This document shows positions 25,210 to 34,920 of a stretch of 64,000 nt of DNA, in pieces. Position 1 is the stretch's first letter; each line of letters begins with the position of its first letter. The position numbers and the translations under genes were made by a program. Location of the stretch: assembly GCF_014217835.1 (NCBI RefSeq), contig NZ_CP055263.1:1501001-1565000 (forward strand), read 5' to 3'. The notes below the pieces were generated by a model. It was not told the DNA's origin. It saw only the letters and a list, made by a program, of their open reading frames with translations, and did not search any database. Source of the stretch: Metabacillus sp. KUDC1714. GTDB taxonomy: Bacteria; Bacillota; Bacilli; Bacillales; Bacillaceae.

Positions 25210-26631
25210 ATGCATATTCTCATACCTGTATTTTTCAATGCTCCATTAGGCGGACTACATTTTAATGTGATGTCGACTGCATTACATTGTAAAAGTAATG
25301 GAAATGATGTAACGGTACTTTGTAGACCAGGTGTTTTTACAGACACTTTAAAAGAAAAAGGTATAAACGTCATAAATACAGACTTTACTCCTACAGAGTT
25401 CAGCAATACAATAAAAACTCTTTTAGAATTAAACAAATCCAATAAAATTGATATTATTCATTCCCATCCTTTTGAATCGCGAAAAGTTGCAGTGCTTCTT
25501 TCAAAAATTCTCAAAAGTCCACTTTTTGTAACTATACATGGAAGACATACTGACTATATTGAAACGTATATTGATAAAGTTGCAATGGTCTTTACAGTTT
25601 CTGAGGGAATAAAGGACTTTTTAAAGGTACATCTAGCCAAAAATAGACTTAATAAATATAATCATAAATTATTTGTTGTTCCTAATGGGGTAGACACACA
25701 TCTATTCCAGCCAATAGAGCCTCCTGCTTTAAATAGAAAAATAAACATCTCCCTTGTAACAAGACTTGATAAAGATAAAGAATTTATTATCGAAGTATTT
25801 TACAAAGCACTAAAGTTCACAACAGAAAAGTACCCAAATGATGTTATTTGGACTATTGTAGGTGATGGTACATTAATTGATGAAATGAAACAAAAAGTTG
25901 AAGAGATAGTAGGCACTAATAATCATTTTGTTAACTTTGTTGGTTGGAAAGAAGATATTGACTTATTAATGTCATATTCAAATAGTGATATCGTTATTGC
26001 TCCAGGTCGGTGTGCTCTAGAAGCAATGAGTTGTGGTAAACCTACAATTGCTATAGGAAGTAAAGGGTATATTGGTTTAATTGATAAAAATAATTGGTTA
26101 AAAGGGGTATATGCAAACTTTGGAGGCATTGGTAATAAGATCGAAGATTATGTTGAAGGATCTATTGAAAAGGATATTGAACGTTTAGTAGAAAATGATA
26201 TGTTACGAGATGAGCTTGGAGAATTGGGGCATAACTTAATTAGTCAGTTTTATGAAGAGAAGGAAGCTAATAATAATCTTTTACGTTTTTATAGTATGTT
26301 TAAGAGGGAAAATACTGAACTGAATGAAATAGATCACATTGAAATTGATAAATTAATCTCAAATTATCTTCTTGAAACTAACATACGACAATCCATAATT
26401 AAACAAAATACATTAAATGAATACAAAATTGAAGTAATCTGCCATGAGTATAACGGTCTCTCCTTCGCATGGTATGTATTTAAAGAGAAACAATTAGTAA
26501 AAAAAATACCATATAGTAAAAGTAACTGCTTAAATTATACATTCCAAGAAAAAGGTAGTTATCAAATTAGATGTTATGTAAAGAAAGATGACACAATGAT
26601 TGTGTTTCCAGTTAAAAAAATTAATGTTTAA
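25210..26631 (+). CDS. GT4 glycosyltransferase with C-terminal three-Tyr-like domain
   Basis: 473 aa. The GT-B fold starts with APLGGLHFNVMSTALHCKSN; linker HSHPFESRKVAV; and the second half has VPNGVDTHLF and the donor-binding block DIVIAPGRCALEAMSCGKP (EX7E type, about 258-276). Residues about 400-473 are a separate beta-sandwich (YNGLSFAWYVFKEKQLVKK, then GSYQIRCYVKK). The same module occurs in the acetyltransferase (29280), the heparinase-like protein (34921) and the transglycosylase (47923). Cytosolic; likely adds a sugar to the surface polymer. It is transcribed alone on the plus strand with its own terminator. Confidence 0.85.
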   Translation: MHILIPVFFNAPLGGLHFNVMSTALHCKSNGNDVTVLCRPGVFTDTLKEKGINVINTDFTPTEFSNTIKTLLELNKSNKIDIIHSHPFESRKVAVLLSKILKSPLFVTIHGRHTDYIETYIDKVAMVFTVSEGIKDFLKVHLAKNRLNKYNHKLFVVPNGVDTHLFQPIEPPALNRKINISLVTRLDKDKEFIIEVFYKALKFTTEKYPNDVIWTIVGDGTLIDEMKQKVEEIVGTNNHFVNFVGWKEDIDLLMSYSNSDIVIAPGRCALEAMSCGKPTIAIGSKGYIGLIDKNNWLKGVYANFGGIGNKIEDYVEGSIEKDIERLVENDMLRDELGELGHNLISQFYEEKEANNNLLRFYSMFKRENTELNEIDHIEIDKLISNYLLETNIRQSIIKQNTLNEYKIEVICHEYNGLSFAWYVFKEKQLVKKIPYSKSNCLNYTFQEKGSYQIRCYVKKDDTMIVFPVKKINV

Positions 26632-26688
26632 GTAGGTTCTAAAAAGTCTTTCCTTATGAAGAAAACTGAAGTGCCTAAAATTAATCAA

Positions 26689-26723
26689 ATAAAATAGCGC
26701 CCAAATTTCAGGGGGCTATTTTT
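26689..26723 (+). terminator. Terminator of glycosyltransferase gene
   Basis: AAAATAGCGCCC and GGGGGCTATTTT pair with one mismatch around AAATTTCA, followed by a T-tract. Confidence 0.7.
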
Positions 26724-26972
26724 TGTATATTTCCATTTAGTGAAGGGTCACTTTAAAGATACTCAGCAGTATCATGATCTGCACTAATTATTTTTTCCTA
26801 GGTCATGGAAAAATGATTTTTGTATCATTTATGTTTTAACCTAAGATTTTATTCATCAATTACTACAATTAAGAAATCTACTGATTTTAAGGATAAATAC
26901 CAAGCTGATTTAAAGCATTTATAATATTATTGATATGATTTGAGAACATCTATGGGATAATTATAGCTTCTT

Positions 26973-27101
26973 TTAATGTTTATTAATAATATTTCCACTT
27001 AGCGAACCCTTTATATCCCTAGCAATTAGATCAGCAGAAAGATTATTATTTGTATCATTCCTTATTGCATTAAAAAATCATTTGTTGATAAAGAAACTCA
27101 T
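26973..27101 (-). pseudogene. Possible remnant of a small gene
   Basis: After TAGGAG and an ATG, the frame reads MSFFINK-stop-FFNAIRNDTNNN and LSADLIARDIKGSLSGNIIN before a final stop, with only one internal TGA in 43 codons. The protein-like composition suggests decay of a real gene. No family recognised. Confidence 0.25.
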
Positions 27102-27517
27102 TTTTATCAACTCCTAAACAAATTATGATCAGCAATACACTCATTGCTACATTGTCTCAACGGTATTATCTGATGGATAAAGTAATAACCATTATATTTT
27201 TTATATTAAGAAAGCACTTTATATTCACTGTTAGATAAAATAAGTTCTCTATCATCATTCTTCTATCAGATACCTAGCTTTTTAACACTTACATCTATAT
27301 TAGCCCAATGCTATAATTTATGTTCGGCCTAATCTATATACTGTTAAATACTAATCAAAATCATTACTTATTACAGGTGTTTTATTCAACACTTTTGTAT
27401 TCATTTTCAGACATTCATATTATCTGTTTTTCTTAAAGAATTATTAATTCTTTAATACACTTATAATACACTTATTAAGTTACATAATAATTAAATTCTA
27501 ATGAAAGGATGAGAAAT

Positions 27518-29152
27518 TTGTTCACCAATAAAAGATTGAATTTATTAATTATAATTAGCATTTTTATTCTTGGTGTTTTTTACTTTTTCATAGATGCTGA
27601 AAAAGATCAGAAAACACAGAATCCATTGCAAGAACAACCTCATTATAAGGATGGTGATTCGATTAATGTCGAATCTGTTGGCGCTATTGGGGACGGAAAG
27701 GCCGATGATACAAAGGCCATTCAAAGTGCTGTAGATTCATTAAAAAATAAACGCGGTACCGTTTTGTTTGAGTCCGGAAAAACTTATCGAATTACAGATT
27801 CAATTAAAGCTACTTCAGATATTACATTTATTAGTACAGAAAAAGATAATGCGAAAATTTTCATGGATAACAATGAGAGTAAAGTACCAGCATTCGATTT
27901 AAAGGGAAATATTAGGTATACAACTACTATAAAATCAGATCAGCTTAAAACAGGTAATAACTCCATTGCATTATCAAAAGTAAATGGAGTAAAAAGTGGA
28001 GACCTGTTATTAATTGAAAGTGATACTCCCTGGTACTTTGATCCACGAATTGGTAAGGAAAATTTACATAAAGGTGAACTTCATAGAGTTATTGGCTTAA
28101 ACAAAAATAGTGTGCTTATAGAAAATCCCCTTTGGGATACATACATTAAAGATTCAGAAATCATAACTGTTAAAATTATTGATCCAATTACGATAAATAT
28201 GAAGAATATTACTGTTGAACGTAATAAGTCGAACAATCGAACAGTAGGAATAAAATTGGAATACACTAGTGATAGTGTATTCCACAATCTAACAGTTAAA
28301 AACTCTGTTTCAACTGGAATTCATATAGTAAGTAGTTTTAGAACGAGTATCGAAAATTCATTAATTATAGGGGCAAATGATCAGTACAGTGGATATGGTA
28401 TACAATCTTATGGAAGCTCTTTCTCCATGATTAGAGATAATACAGTATTTGGTTCAAGAAGAGGAATTGATATTTCAGGATTATATCCTGATTACTATAG
28501 TATTGTGGAATTTAATACAGTTTTTGGTGGCGGAAAAAACGAAAATGGTTTTAACTACTTATCTGAAGACACTCAATACGGCATTGGAAGCCATTCAACC
28601 GCAAATTATACAATATTTCGTAACAATATTTTGGGTAATTTAAATTATGGAATTAATATTAGAAGTGCAAATGTTACAATTGAAGGTAATAGTTTCATTG
28701 GTTACATAAAAGGAGCAAGTATATTATTAGCATATGGTAAAAATGCAATAATAAAAAATAATAAAACTATTTCTGGTAAAGCTGTACCTAAAATAGCTGA
28801 TAAATATTCTTTGCCTGATAATGTTGAAGACTTTAAAGCGAATTCCTTCATTTATATTAAAGATACATACTCATTCGATAAAGGTACTGTAAAAATTACT
28901 AATAACCAAGCAAATAATATATCTACAGAATTTATTCTGTTAATAGTACAAGATAATCCAGTTAATTTCCTATTAAGTAATTTGATCATAGAAAAAAACT
29001 ATGTGAAATATGATGTTAATGGATCGAAAGATATAAAATATTTTATCAATAGTACAGAATCTATAAATACAGAAGAGTTAACAATTGATCAAAATATTAT
29101 TAGATTCAACAATAAAAACGGAATATACAAAAAATACAATAATATTAAATAA
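27518..29152 (+). CDS. Membrane-anchored pectate-lyase-like beta-helix protein
   Basis: 544 aa if started at the TTG at 27518, which has AAAGGATGAG 5-8 nt upstream; the ATG three codons earlier overlaps that site. A single N-terminal TM anchor (LLIIISIFILGVFYFFI) precedes the pectate-lyase-superfamily opening VESVGAIGDGKADDTKAIQS (about 50-69). A right-handed beta-helix follows (repeated N/I-rich rungs such as IRDNTVFGSRRGIDISG). It could cleave, epimerise or bind the surface polymer made by the adjacent cluster; no catalytic residues can be assigned by eye. Followed by a strong bidirectional terminator shared with the acetyltransferase gene. Confidence 0.8.
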   Translation: MFTNKRLNLLIIISIFILGVFYFFIDAEKDQKTQNPLQEQPHYKDGDSINVESVGAIGDGKADDTKAIQSAVDSLKNKRGTVLFESGKTYRITDSIKATSDITFISTEKDNAKIFMDNNESKVPAFDLKGNIRYTTTIKSDQLKTGNNSIALSKVNGVKSGDLLLIESDTPWYFDPRIGKENLHKGELHRVIGLNKNSVLIENPLWDTYIKDSEIITVKIIDPITINMKNITVERNKSNNRTVGIKLEYTSDSVFHNLTVKNSVSTGIHIVSSFRTSIENSLIIGANDQYSGYGIQSYGSSFSMIRDNTVFGSRRGIDISGLYPDYYSIVEFNTVFGGGKNENGFNYLSEDTQYGIGSHSTANYTIFRNNILGNLNYGINIRSANVTIEGNSFIGYIKGASILLAYGKNAIIKNNKTISGKAVPKIADKYSLPDNVEDFKANSFIYIKDTYSFDKGTVKITNNQANNISTEFILLIVQDNPVNFLLSNLIIEKNYVKYDVNGSKDIKYFINSTESINTEELTIDQNIIRFNNKNGIYKKYNNIK

Positions 29153-29172
29153 AAATAGACATTGAAATAATG

Positions 29173-29220
29173 AAAAAAGTGAAATAAAGTACAATTAATG
29201 TACCCTTTATTTCACTTTTT
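29173..29220. terminator. Bidirectional terminator
   Basis: AAAAAAGTGAAATAAAG (29173) and CTTTATTTCACTTTTT (29205) form a 16-bp stem with A- and T-tracts on both sides. It separates the convergent beta-helix and acetyltransferase genes. Confidence 0.85.
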
Positions 29221-29279
29221 ACTTTATAAGTAAAAACGAATAATTTTATAACTAACATTTCCAACTAGACAGATCTACA

Positions 29280-30290
29280 TTACTTTTTTCTAAAATACTT
29301 TTGGTATTTTGTTATATCATTGCTAATGATTTTTGCTGGAACACCAGCAACTACACAGTTATCAGGGATTTCCTTTGTAATTACTGCATTTGCTCCAATT
29401 ATTACATTATTCCCTATTTTGCCCCCTATACATTTAGATCCTGGAGAAATATACACATTGTCTCCAATCTCTGGGTCTAGTCCTCTAGAACCAATTGTTA
29501 CATTTTGCGAAATAACACAATTTTTCCCTATTTTAGCGTTACTGTGAATAACTACTCCTATACCGCCATATCCGAGTTTCGTACCTTCACCAATATCTGC
29601 AGTATATGGTATAAACGAGTTATACTTTACAAAAATATACTCTTTAATAAAATTTGCAGCGGTTTGTAAACCATCATGATAACAAGCTTTTGCTATTCTA
29701 TACAAATTTAAGGCACTAATCTTATTCATCGTTCTTGTTAAAATATCATTTACCCCTACTTCCATATGTACAGTTTCTATAGGGAAATTAATATTAGAAT
29801 TATCGTTATTCAGAGAAACCAACAGTATGTCTTCATTATCTAACAAATCATCGATTGACTTTATTGGAAGATTGAAAAAGGTTTCACCTATATATGTCCC
29901 TGACAAATCCACAAAACTGTCTATATTATAGTTGGATTCTAAGATTTTTTTAATTGCAGCAGTCTTTTTGTTGATCCCTACAATAGAGATAGATTTTTTA
30001 TCATTAAAAATAGTTCCTTCATTAAAACCATTAAATAAGATCTCTTCACTTGTTTCACTAATAATATTGTTTGTTGAATCCTTAATATATACTTTTACTC
30101 GATATCTTCCTTTTTCTAATAAGTTAAACTTACAATTATTTCTCCTTATATATGATGTCTTCTCAATTACTTCTTTGCCTTTAATTAAATAATATGCGTA
30201 CATGTATTCTTTATTGCTAAAACCAAGGTTAACCTTCAAATGAAAAAAATTTTCAATTTGAAGTGAAATATTCTCTTTTAAGTTATTCAT
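29280..30290 (-). CDS. Serine-acetyltransferase-like hexapeptide enzyme with N-terminal three-Tyr-like domain
   Basis: 336 aa. Residues about 10-88 are a beta-sandwich module (EYMYAYYLIKGKEVIEKTSY and GRYRVKVYIKDSTN) shared with other cluster proteins. A middle segment (about 90-185) resembles a small Rossmann-like domain (KSISIVGINKKTAAIKKI). The C-terminal 120 residues are a left-handed beta-helix of hexapeptide repeats (VIHSNAKIGKNCVISQNVTI) ending VVAGVPAKIISND, as in CysE/NeuD-type O-acetyltransferases. It probably O-acetylates a sugar precursor or the polymer from acetyl-CoA in the cytosol. AAGGGG ribosome site. It is separated from the main operon by a terminator. Confidence 0.8.
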   Translation of the reverse strand: MNNLKENISLQIENFFHLKVNLGFSNKEYMYAYYLIKGKEVIEKTSYIRRNNCKFNLLEKGRYRVKVYIKDSTNNIISETSEEILFNGFNEGTIFNDKKSISIVGINKKTAAIKKILESNYNIDSFVDLSGTYIGETFFNLPIKSIDDLLDNEDILLVSLNNDNSNINFPIETVHMEVGVNDILTRTMNKISALNLYRIAKACYHDGLQTAANFIKEYIFVKYNSFIPYTADIGEGTKLGYGGIGVVIHSNAKIGKNCVISQNVTIGSRGLDPEIGDNVYISPGSKCIGGKIGNNVIIGANAVITKEIPDNCVVAGVPAKIISNDITKYQKYFRKK

Positions 30291-30511
30291 ATTAAACCCC
30301 TTATTAAAATTATTTACTTTAATATAAGTAATTGATTTGTCTACTAACTCAAAGTAATTCCTTAGTTGAATATACTAAGTTACTAACTTTGGCAACCATT
30401 TCAAAAGGGTGAATTGGTTATAATATAATAGAAATTTGCACTTGGTTAATTTTATATAAAATTTGTCAAACTAACAACTACACTGTATATAGTTAAAGCA
30501 AAAAGTAAAAA

Positions 30512-30549
30512 AGGTGAAAGCTCATGCATGCTTGCACTTGCTTTCACCT
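30512..30549 (-). terminator. Terminator of the surface-polymer operon
   Basis: AGGTGAAAGC and GCTTTCACCT form a 10-bp perfect stem. On the minus strand it is followed by a run of T. It lies just after the last gene of the operon running from about 46.2 kb down to 30.6 kb. Confidence 0.8.
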
Positions 30550-30560
30550 AAAAAATTATT

Positions 30561-31145
30561 CTATTTTATGCGATCCCTATTCTCGAATTTCATATGATCT
30601 GCACCACTTAAACCGTTCCAAATTTCAGGTGAAATATAATATTGATTTGCAGAATTATAAAACTCAGGATAATTGCCTTCCAGATCTTTTTGGAACTCAG
30701 TAATGTTTACATTTTCAGATTTATTAAATGAAAACTGAACGGCTCTTTTATCTTCTTTAGAATTTTCCGCAGTTTTTAAAACAGTTACTGTTACTGCTTT
30801 GATATTAGGATTTTTAAATAATTTTTCGATTAGAGGTATATTTTCATCTGCAGTTTTAATAAGAATCGATTTATTATTTACTACCTTATTATCTTTAATA
30901 TATACAGCTACTAAATTTTGTTTACTATCAACAGAAACACTGTAAACATTTGGATTTTCTTTTTTTAGTAAAGGCAAAATATCATCATTTTTTAATGATG
31001 CCTCTACAATTTTAGTTTCATTATTACCTGCTATACTAACAATATAATAGGTTATTCCAAGTCCAATAATGATAATGCTTGCGATTATAACCAGCAAAGA
31101 TTTATTGGACGTTTTTTTTGGAACTCTTGTTTTTAAATTCGACAT
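30561..31145 (-). CDS. Single-TM protein of unknown function behind tagH
   Basis: 194 aa. A basic cytosolic start (RVPKKTSNKS), one TM segment (about 17-38, LLVIIASIIIIGLGITYYIV) and an extracellular alpha/beta domain of about 150 residues, ending YYISPEIWNGLSGADHMKFE. It lies 15 bp after tagH with an AGAGGTG site, so it is co-transcribed with the exporter. The C-terminal part of TagH here is also extracellular, so this protein may be an exporter partner or a polymer-attachment factor; that is inference from position only. No family recognised. Confidence 0.6.
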   Translation of the reverse strand: MSNLKTRVPKKTSNKSLLVIIASIIIIGLGITYYIVSIAGNNETKIVEASLKNDDILPLLKKENPNVYSVSVDSKQNLVAVYIKDNKVVNNKSILIKTADENIPLIEKLFKNPNIKAVTVTVLKTAENSKEDKRAVQFSFNKSENVNITEFQKDLEGNYPEFYNSANQYYISPEIWNGLSGADHMKFENRDRIK

Positions 31146-31160
31146 AATACACCTCTTCTT

Positions 31161-32801
31161 TTAATCTTCAGATAAACTTATAGCAATAGTATTATTTATC
31201 AGATTTATTGTAAGATTATATTTATCTAAGTTTAAAAACAATAAATCTCCATTTTTAGAAGTTATTTGAGCAGATTCCTTGATCTTATTAAGAGTATCAC
31301 TTTCTGATTGAATACTATCCACAATAATACTAGAGGTTAATCCTGTCTCTTTATCAATAATGATCTGAACATTATCATATTTATAATCTAATGTCTTATC
31401 ACCGTTTATATTAACCGATTCTCCAGTCAACCCACTTAATTTTTCAAGTATTTGTTCCTCATTTAAATTTAGTTGTGCTAAATAAAACTGATATGAGTTT
31501 TTAAAATTTTCAGGAAAAACACTCAAAAATTCATTGATTGCGATATTTTCGCTTTCGTTATCTTGTTTTACGTCTCCAATTTGAATGTTTTCTTTTGAAG
31601 TAAAACCTGTCGTATCATTATAACGAATTTTATAAACATTATCTGTTTTCCCCAATACTTCTAGTGAACTACCGAACGGGATCGCAAATCCTGTTTCTGT
31701 AAGCTGTTCATCAATATAGAAATCAGCATTGTTAACAATTACATATCCATTTTTTTCAAAGACAATTATATCCTTTTTATCTTCAATCTGATCTATCGTT
31801 TTCACACCGCTTTGATCAGTTGTGTTCTTGTTCATTATTTGTACAGGATTTCCGATAAACATAAATAAGAGAGAGAAAATTGTACACAAAGTAAAGAATG
31901 ATAATTGAGCAAAAATGAATGGATTACTTGTTTTATCATTTTTGGATTTATGAATATTCTTTCTACTAATGAATTGATCTTTTTCACTGTTCAAATGATT
32001 CAAATCATCCATTTTTTGCTTTTCCATGTTTTTGGTTTTATAGTTCTTTTTTTCTAAATCACTTAATTCATTAAACCAACTAATAAATTTCTTATACTTT
32101 TCTATTACAATTCTAACACTACCGAACTCTTCAATTTCCCCATGATTTATCCAAAGAACCTTATCAGAAATCGATCTAATTTGCGAGATTGAATGACTAA
32201 TAAAAAATATTGTCTTTCCTTCTGCTTTAAATTCATTAATTTTCTTTAGGCATTTTTCATAAAAGGTTTGATCACCTACAGATAGAGCTTCGTCCACGAT
32301 TAAGATATCTGGATTTGTGTGTACTGAAATTGCAAAACCTAATCTTGATTTCATACCGCTAGAATAATTTTTTACTGGCTGATATATGAAATCACCTATA
32401 TCTGCAAATTCTATTATATTAGGTGTTAGTTCCTTAATTTGACTTTTGTTCATACCGAGCATTAAGCACTTTAATTCAATATTTTCAAAACCACTTAAAT
32501 TATTATTCAAACCTACTGATATGGCAATAAGTGATGTCTGTCCATTTATTTCAATTGTTCCGGAAGTCGGTGGTACAACTTGTGCAAGCAAATTTGATAA
32601 GGTAGATTTACCTGATCCATTTACTCCAATAACACCAATAGTTTCACCTTCATATACATCAAAGGAAATATCTCTTAATGCATAAAAACTCTGAGACCTT
32701 TTTTTGGCAAGAAACATATCTAATAATTTATCAGATTGTTTTTTATATAAGTTATATTTCTTTGAAACATTATTAAATTTAACTTTAATCTTTGGCTTCA
32801 T
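31161..32801 (-). CDS. tagH: TagH, ATPase of the wall-polymer exporter
   Basis: 546 aa (B. subtilis TagH is of similar length). ABC ATPase domain at 1-240: Walker A GVNGSGKS, signature YSSGM, Walker [15 protein letters not shown]-loop FFISHS. A linker of about 60 residues follows, a TM segment (about 290-318) and then an extracellular C-terminus with an SH3-like part ([20 protein letters not shown] to GFTSKENI). The same C-terminal extension is known from TagH. With TagG it flips lipid-linked teichoic or teichuronic-type polymers. Its start lies 18 bp after tagG. Confidence 0.9.
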   Translation of the reverse strand: MKPKIKVKFNNVSKKYNLYKKQSDKLLDMFLAKKRSQSFYALRDISFDVYEGETIGVIGVNGSGKSTLSNLLAQVVPPTSGTIEINGQTSLIAISVGLNNNLSGFENIELKCLMLGMNKSQIKELTPNIIEFADIGDFIYQPVKNYSSGMKSRLGFAISVHTNPDILIVDEALSVGDQTFYEKCLKKINEFKAEGKTIFFISHSISQIRSISDKVLWINHGEIEEFGSVRIVIEKYKKFISWFNELSDLEKKNYKTKNMEKQKMDDLNHLNSEKDQFISRKNIHKSKNDKTSNPFIFAQLSFFTLCTIFSLLFMFIGNPVQIMNKNTTDQSGVKTIDQIEDKKDIIVFEKNGYVIVNNADFYIDEQLTETGFAIPFGSSLEVLGKTDNVYKIRYNDTTGFTSKENIQIGDVKQDNESENIAINEFLSVFPENFKNSYQFYLAQLNLNEEQILEKLSGLTGESVNINGDKTLDYKYDNVQIIIDKETGLTSSIIVDSIQSESDTLNKIKESAQITSKNGDLLFLNLDKYNLTINLINNTIAISLSED

Positions 32802-32819
32802 TTAATATAAGCCCCCGAA

Positions 32820-33623
32820 TTATAAATAATCAACAAATTTATCCCTAAATTTAACATGGATACTTGCTCCAATAATTAGGATTAAAAAAGTTATAGACCA
32901 AAAATATATTGTATAGTTCAAATCTTCAAAGAACCATTTTCTTCCTAAAAGAGTATCTCTAAAACCTTCGATAATATAGTAAACAGGGTTAATTTTTAAT
33001 ATTGTTTGATATAAAGGATCCAATCGATTTGTATCCCATAATACTGGCAATAAAAAAAACATTATCCTCATAACTGATTGTATTGCAACTTGAAAGTCTC
33101 TAATTATTATTGAGATTGTTGAACATAACAAAGTAAATGCAAACAAAAATATAAATAGGCTAATCAAGAAATATGGGAGTTGAATCATATATAACCCTGG
33201 TTGGATTTGATATAAAACAAGGATAGCCCCCAAAACTAACATCATTATTATAAAGTTAAATGCATTGCTCACAATTGTTATGGTTGGTAATACACTCACA
33301 GGAAATTTCATTTTCGAAACCACATTTATTTTAGCATAAACACTATTTGATCCTTGAACAATTGAAGGGCTGATAAAAAACCATGGTATCAGCCCAATAA
33401 GAAACCAAACAAAAAACGGGGTATCCCCTACTGGTGTGCCTTGTCTTATACCTAGACCAAAGACAAACCAGTAAATAGCTACCTGTAAAACAGGATTCAA
33501 AATTTGCCATAAAACACCCAAATAATTCATTTGATTCTTGCTTTTCGTTTCATATGCAGCCAATCGAAAGATGAGGTGCATATTAGAAAATTGCTCTTTA
33601 ATCACTTGAGAAACAGGGGTCAT
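32820..33623 (-). CDS. tagG: TagG, permease of the wall-polymer exporter
   Basis: 267 aa, ABC-2 type permease with six TM segments. An amphipathic N-terminal helix (LIFRLAAYETKSKNQ) precedes TM1, and NYLGVLWQILNPVLQVAIYW carries the family pattern. The C-terminal segment KINPVYYIIEGFRDTLLGRK is typical of TagG/Wzm transporters. The ATG overlaps the stop of the upstream dehydrogenase gene (ATGA), so translation is coupled. It partners with TagH. The cluster has no glycerol- or ribitol-phosphate genes (no TagD/TagB/TarI seen), so the cargo may be a ManNAcA-containing polymer. Confidence 0.9.
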   Translation of the reverse strand: MTPVSQVIKEQFSNMHLIFRLAAYETKSKNQMNYLGVLWQILNPVLQVAIYWFVFGLGIRQGTPVGDTPFFVWFLIGLIPWFFISPSIVQGSNSVYAKINVVSKMKFPVSVLPTITIVSNAFNFIIMMLVLGAILVLYQIQPGLYMIQLPYFLISLFIFLFAFTLLCSTISIIIRDFQVAIQSVMRIMFFLLPVLWDTNRLDPLYQTILKINPVYYIIEGFRDTLLGRKWFFEDLNYTIYFWSITFLILIIGASIHVKFRDKFVDYL

Positions 33624-34897
33624 ACAAGAACTGCATCCTTCTTAAGAGCCTCATGCAAGTTTCCAAAGTTAATATATTCGAAGTTTTCCGCTGAGTTTGT
33701 AACAATATTTTTTGTATCAAGGATACGTTTAGTAGACATATTAGATAGTTTAGTATAATCAATGTTCTTAAATTCATTGTGATCTGTCAAAATAAGAACT
33801 AAGTCTGAATTTTTTGTCGCATCTTGAATATCTTCAATAACGAAATCTGCCTCTACATGTGGATCAAAAGCACGGATTTCATATTTACCTTCATGTTTAA
33901 GAAGTTCCATGATTTCCATAGCAGGGCTTTCGCGAATGTCGTCCACATTTCCTTTATATGTTAAACCAAATACACTAACGACCTTGCCGTTTGTTTGCTC
34001 CATTAATTTATTTACATTTTCTACAACATAGTGTGGCATAGATGTATTAATAGTTCTTGATAAATTAATTAATTGGGCAGTTTCAGGTGCTTTTGCAACA
34101 ATAAAATAAGGATCCACAGCCAAACAGTGTCCACCTACACCAGGTCCAGGTGTGTGTAAATTAACACGTGGATGTTTGTTTGCCATTTCAATTACATCTA
34201 AAGCATTAATGTCTAACTCATTACAAACTTTTGTTAATTCGTTAGCTAATGCAATATTCACATCTCTAAATGTATTTTCCATTAGTTTAGACATTTCAGC
34301 TGTTTTTGCGTCAGTCTTAATGATTTCACCTTTAACAAACGTACTGTAAACCATCGCTCCAGCTTCTGTACAATCCTGCGTAATTCCACCAACAATACGA
34401 TTGTTATAGATTAGTTCATGAAGAATTTGACCTGGTAATACACGCTCAGGACAGTGTACTAGGAAAAGATCTTTCCCAACTACGAACCCAGCCGCTTCAA
34501 CTAACGGCTTTACAAAGTCATCCATACTTCTTGGCGCAATAGTAGATTCAACAATGATAACATTTCCCTTTTTAACATATGGAAGAGCTGTTTTGACAGC
34601 ACCTAATACATAGTTTAAGTCACATGATTTGTATAAATCATCATTATTTGGAGTTGGTACAGAAATGATAAATGCATCTGCATTTTCTGGTGTTAAAGAA
34701 GCTTTAAAAGTTCCCTTTTGAATAACTTCATTTAACGCTTCTTGCAATCCAGGTTCTTCAATGTGAATTTTACCAGCATTTAAAGAATCAATTACCTCAG
34801 GTTTAATATCTACCCCTACTACCTCTACGTCATGTTTTGCAAACATAATTGAAGTTGGTAATCCAATATACCCTAAACCTATCGTTGTAATTTTCAT
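33620..34897 (-). CDS. wecC: UDP-N-acetyl-D-mannosamine dehydrogenase (WecC-like)
   Basis: 425 aa from the ATG at 34897, which has AAGGAG 8 nt upstream; an ATG two codons earlier is too close. NAD Rossmann motif GLGYIGLPTS at 7-16. The catalytic cysteine is C258 in PGPGVGGHCLAVDPYF. Mid-domain lysine and Asn block LMENTFRDVNIALANEL. The enzyme oxidises UDP-ManNAc twice to UDP-ManNAcA. With MnaA at the head of the cluster it gives a complete UDP-GlcNAc to UDP-ManNAcA route, so the polymer probably contains N-acetylmannosaminuronic acid. A UDP-glucose dehydrogenase is less likely from the sequence pattern. Confidence 0.88.
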   Translation of the reverse strand: MKITTIGLGYIGLPTSIMFAKHDVEVVGVDIKPEVIDSLNAGKIHIEEPGLQEALNEVIQKGTFKASLTPENADAFIISVPTPNNDDLYKSCDLNYVLGAVKTALPYVKKGNVIIVESTIAPRSMDDFVKPLVEAAGFVVGKDLFLVHCPERVLPGQILHELIYNNRIVGGITQDCTEAGAMVYSTFVKGEIIKTDAKTAEMSKLMENTFRDVNIALANELTKVCNELDINALDVIEMANKHPRVNLHTPGPGVGGHCLAVDPYFIVAKAPETAQLINLSRTINTSMPHYVVENVNKLMEQTNGKVVSVFGLTYKGNVDDIRESPAMEIMELLKHEGKYEIRAFDPHVEADFVIEDIQDATKNSDLVLILTDHNEFKNIDYTKLSNMSTKRILDTKNIVTNSAENFEYINFGNLHEALKKDAVLV

Positions 34898-34920
34898 TTT
34901 CATTTCTCCTTTTTAGATCA

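Larger units (their letters stand above)
26632..27508. other. Intergenic stretch with terminator and possible gene remnant
   Basis: About 880 bp, very AT-rich. It contains the terminator of the upstream glycosyltransferase gene and a broken minus-strand frame at 26973-27101; the rest shows nothing recognisable. Confidence 0.45.

Noticed and set aside
31161..33623. Capsule exporter of Wzm/Wzt type instead of TagGH
   Set aside because: The long TagH C-terminal extension with TM segment and SH3-like part favours TagH; Wzt has a different soluble C-terminal domain.
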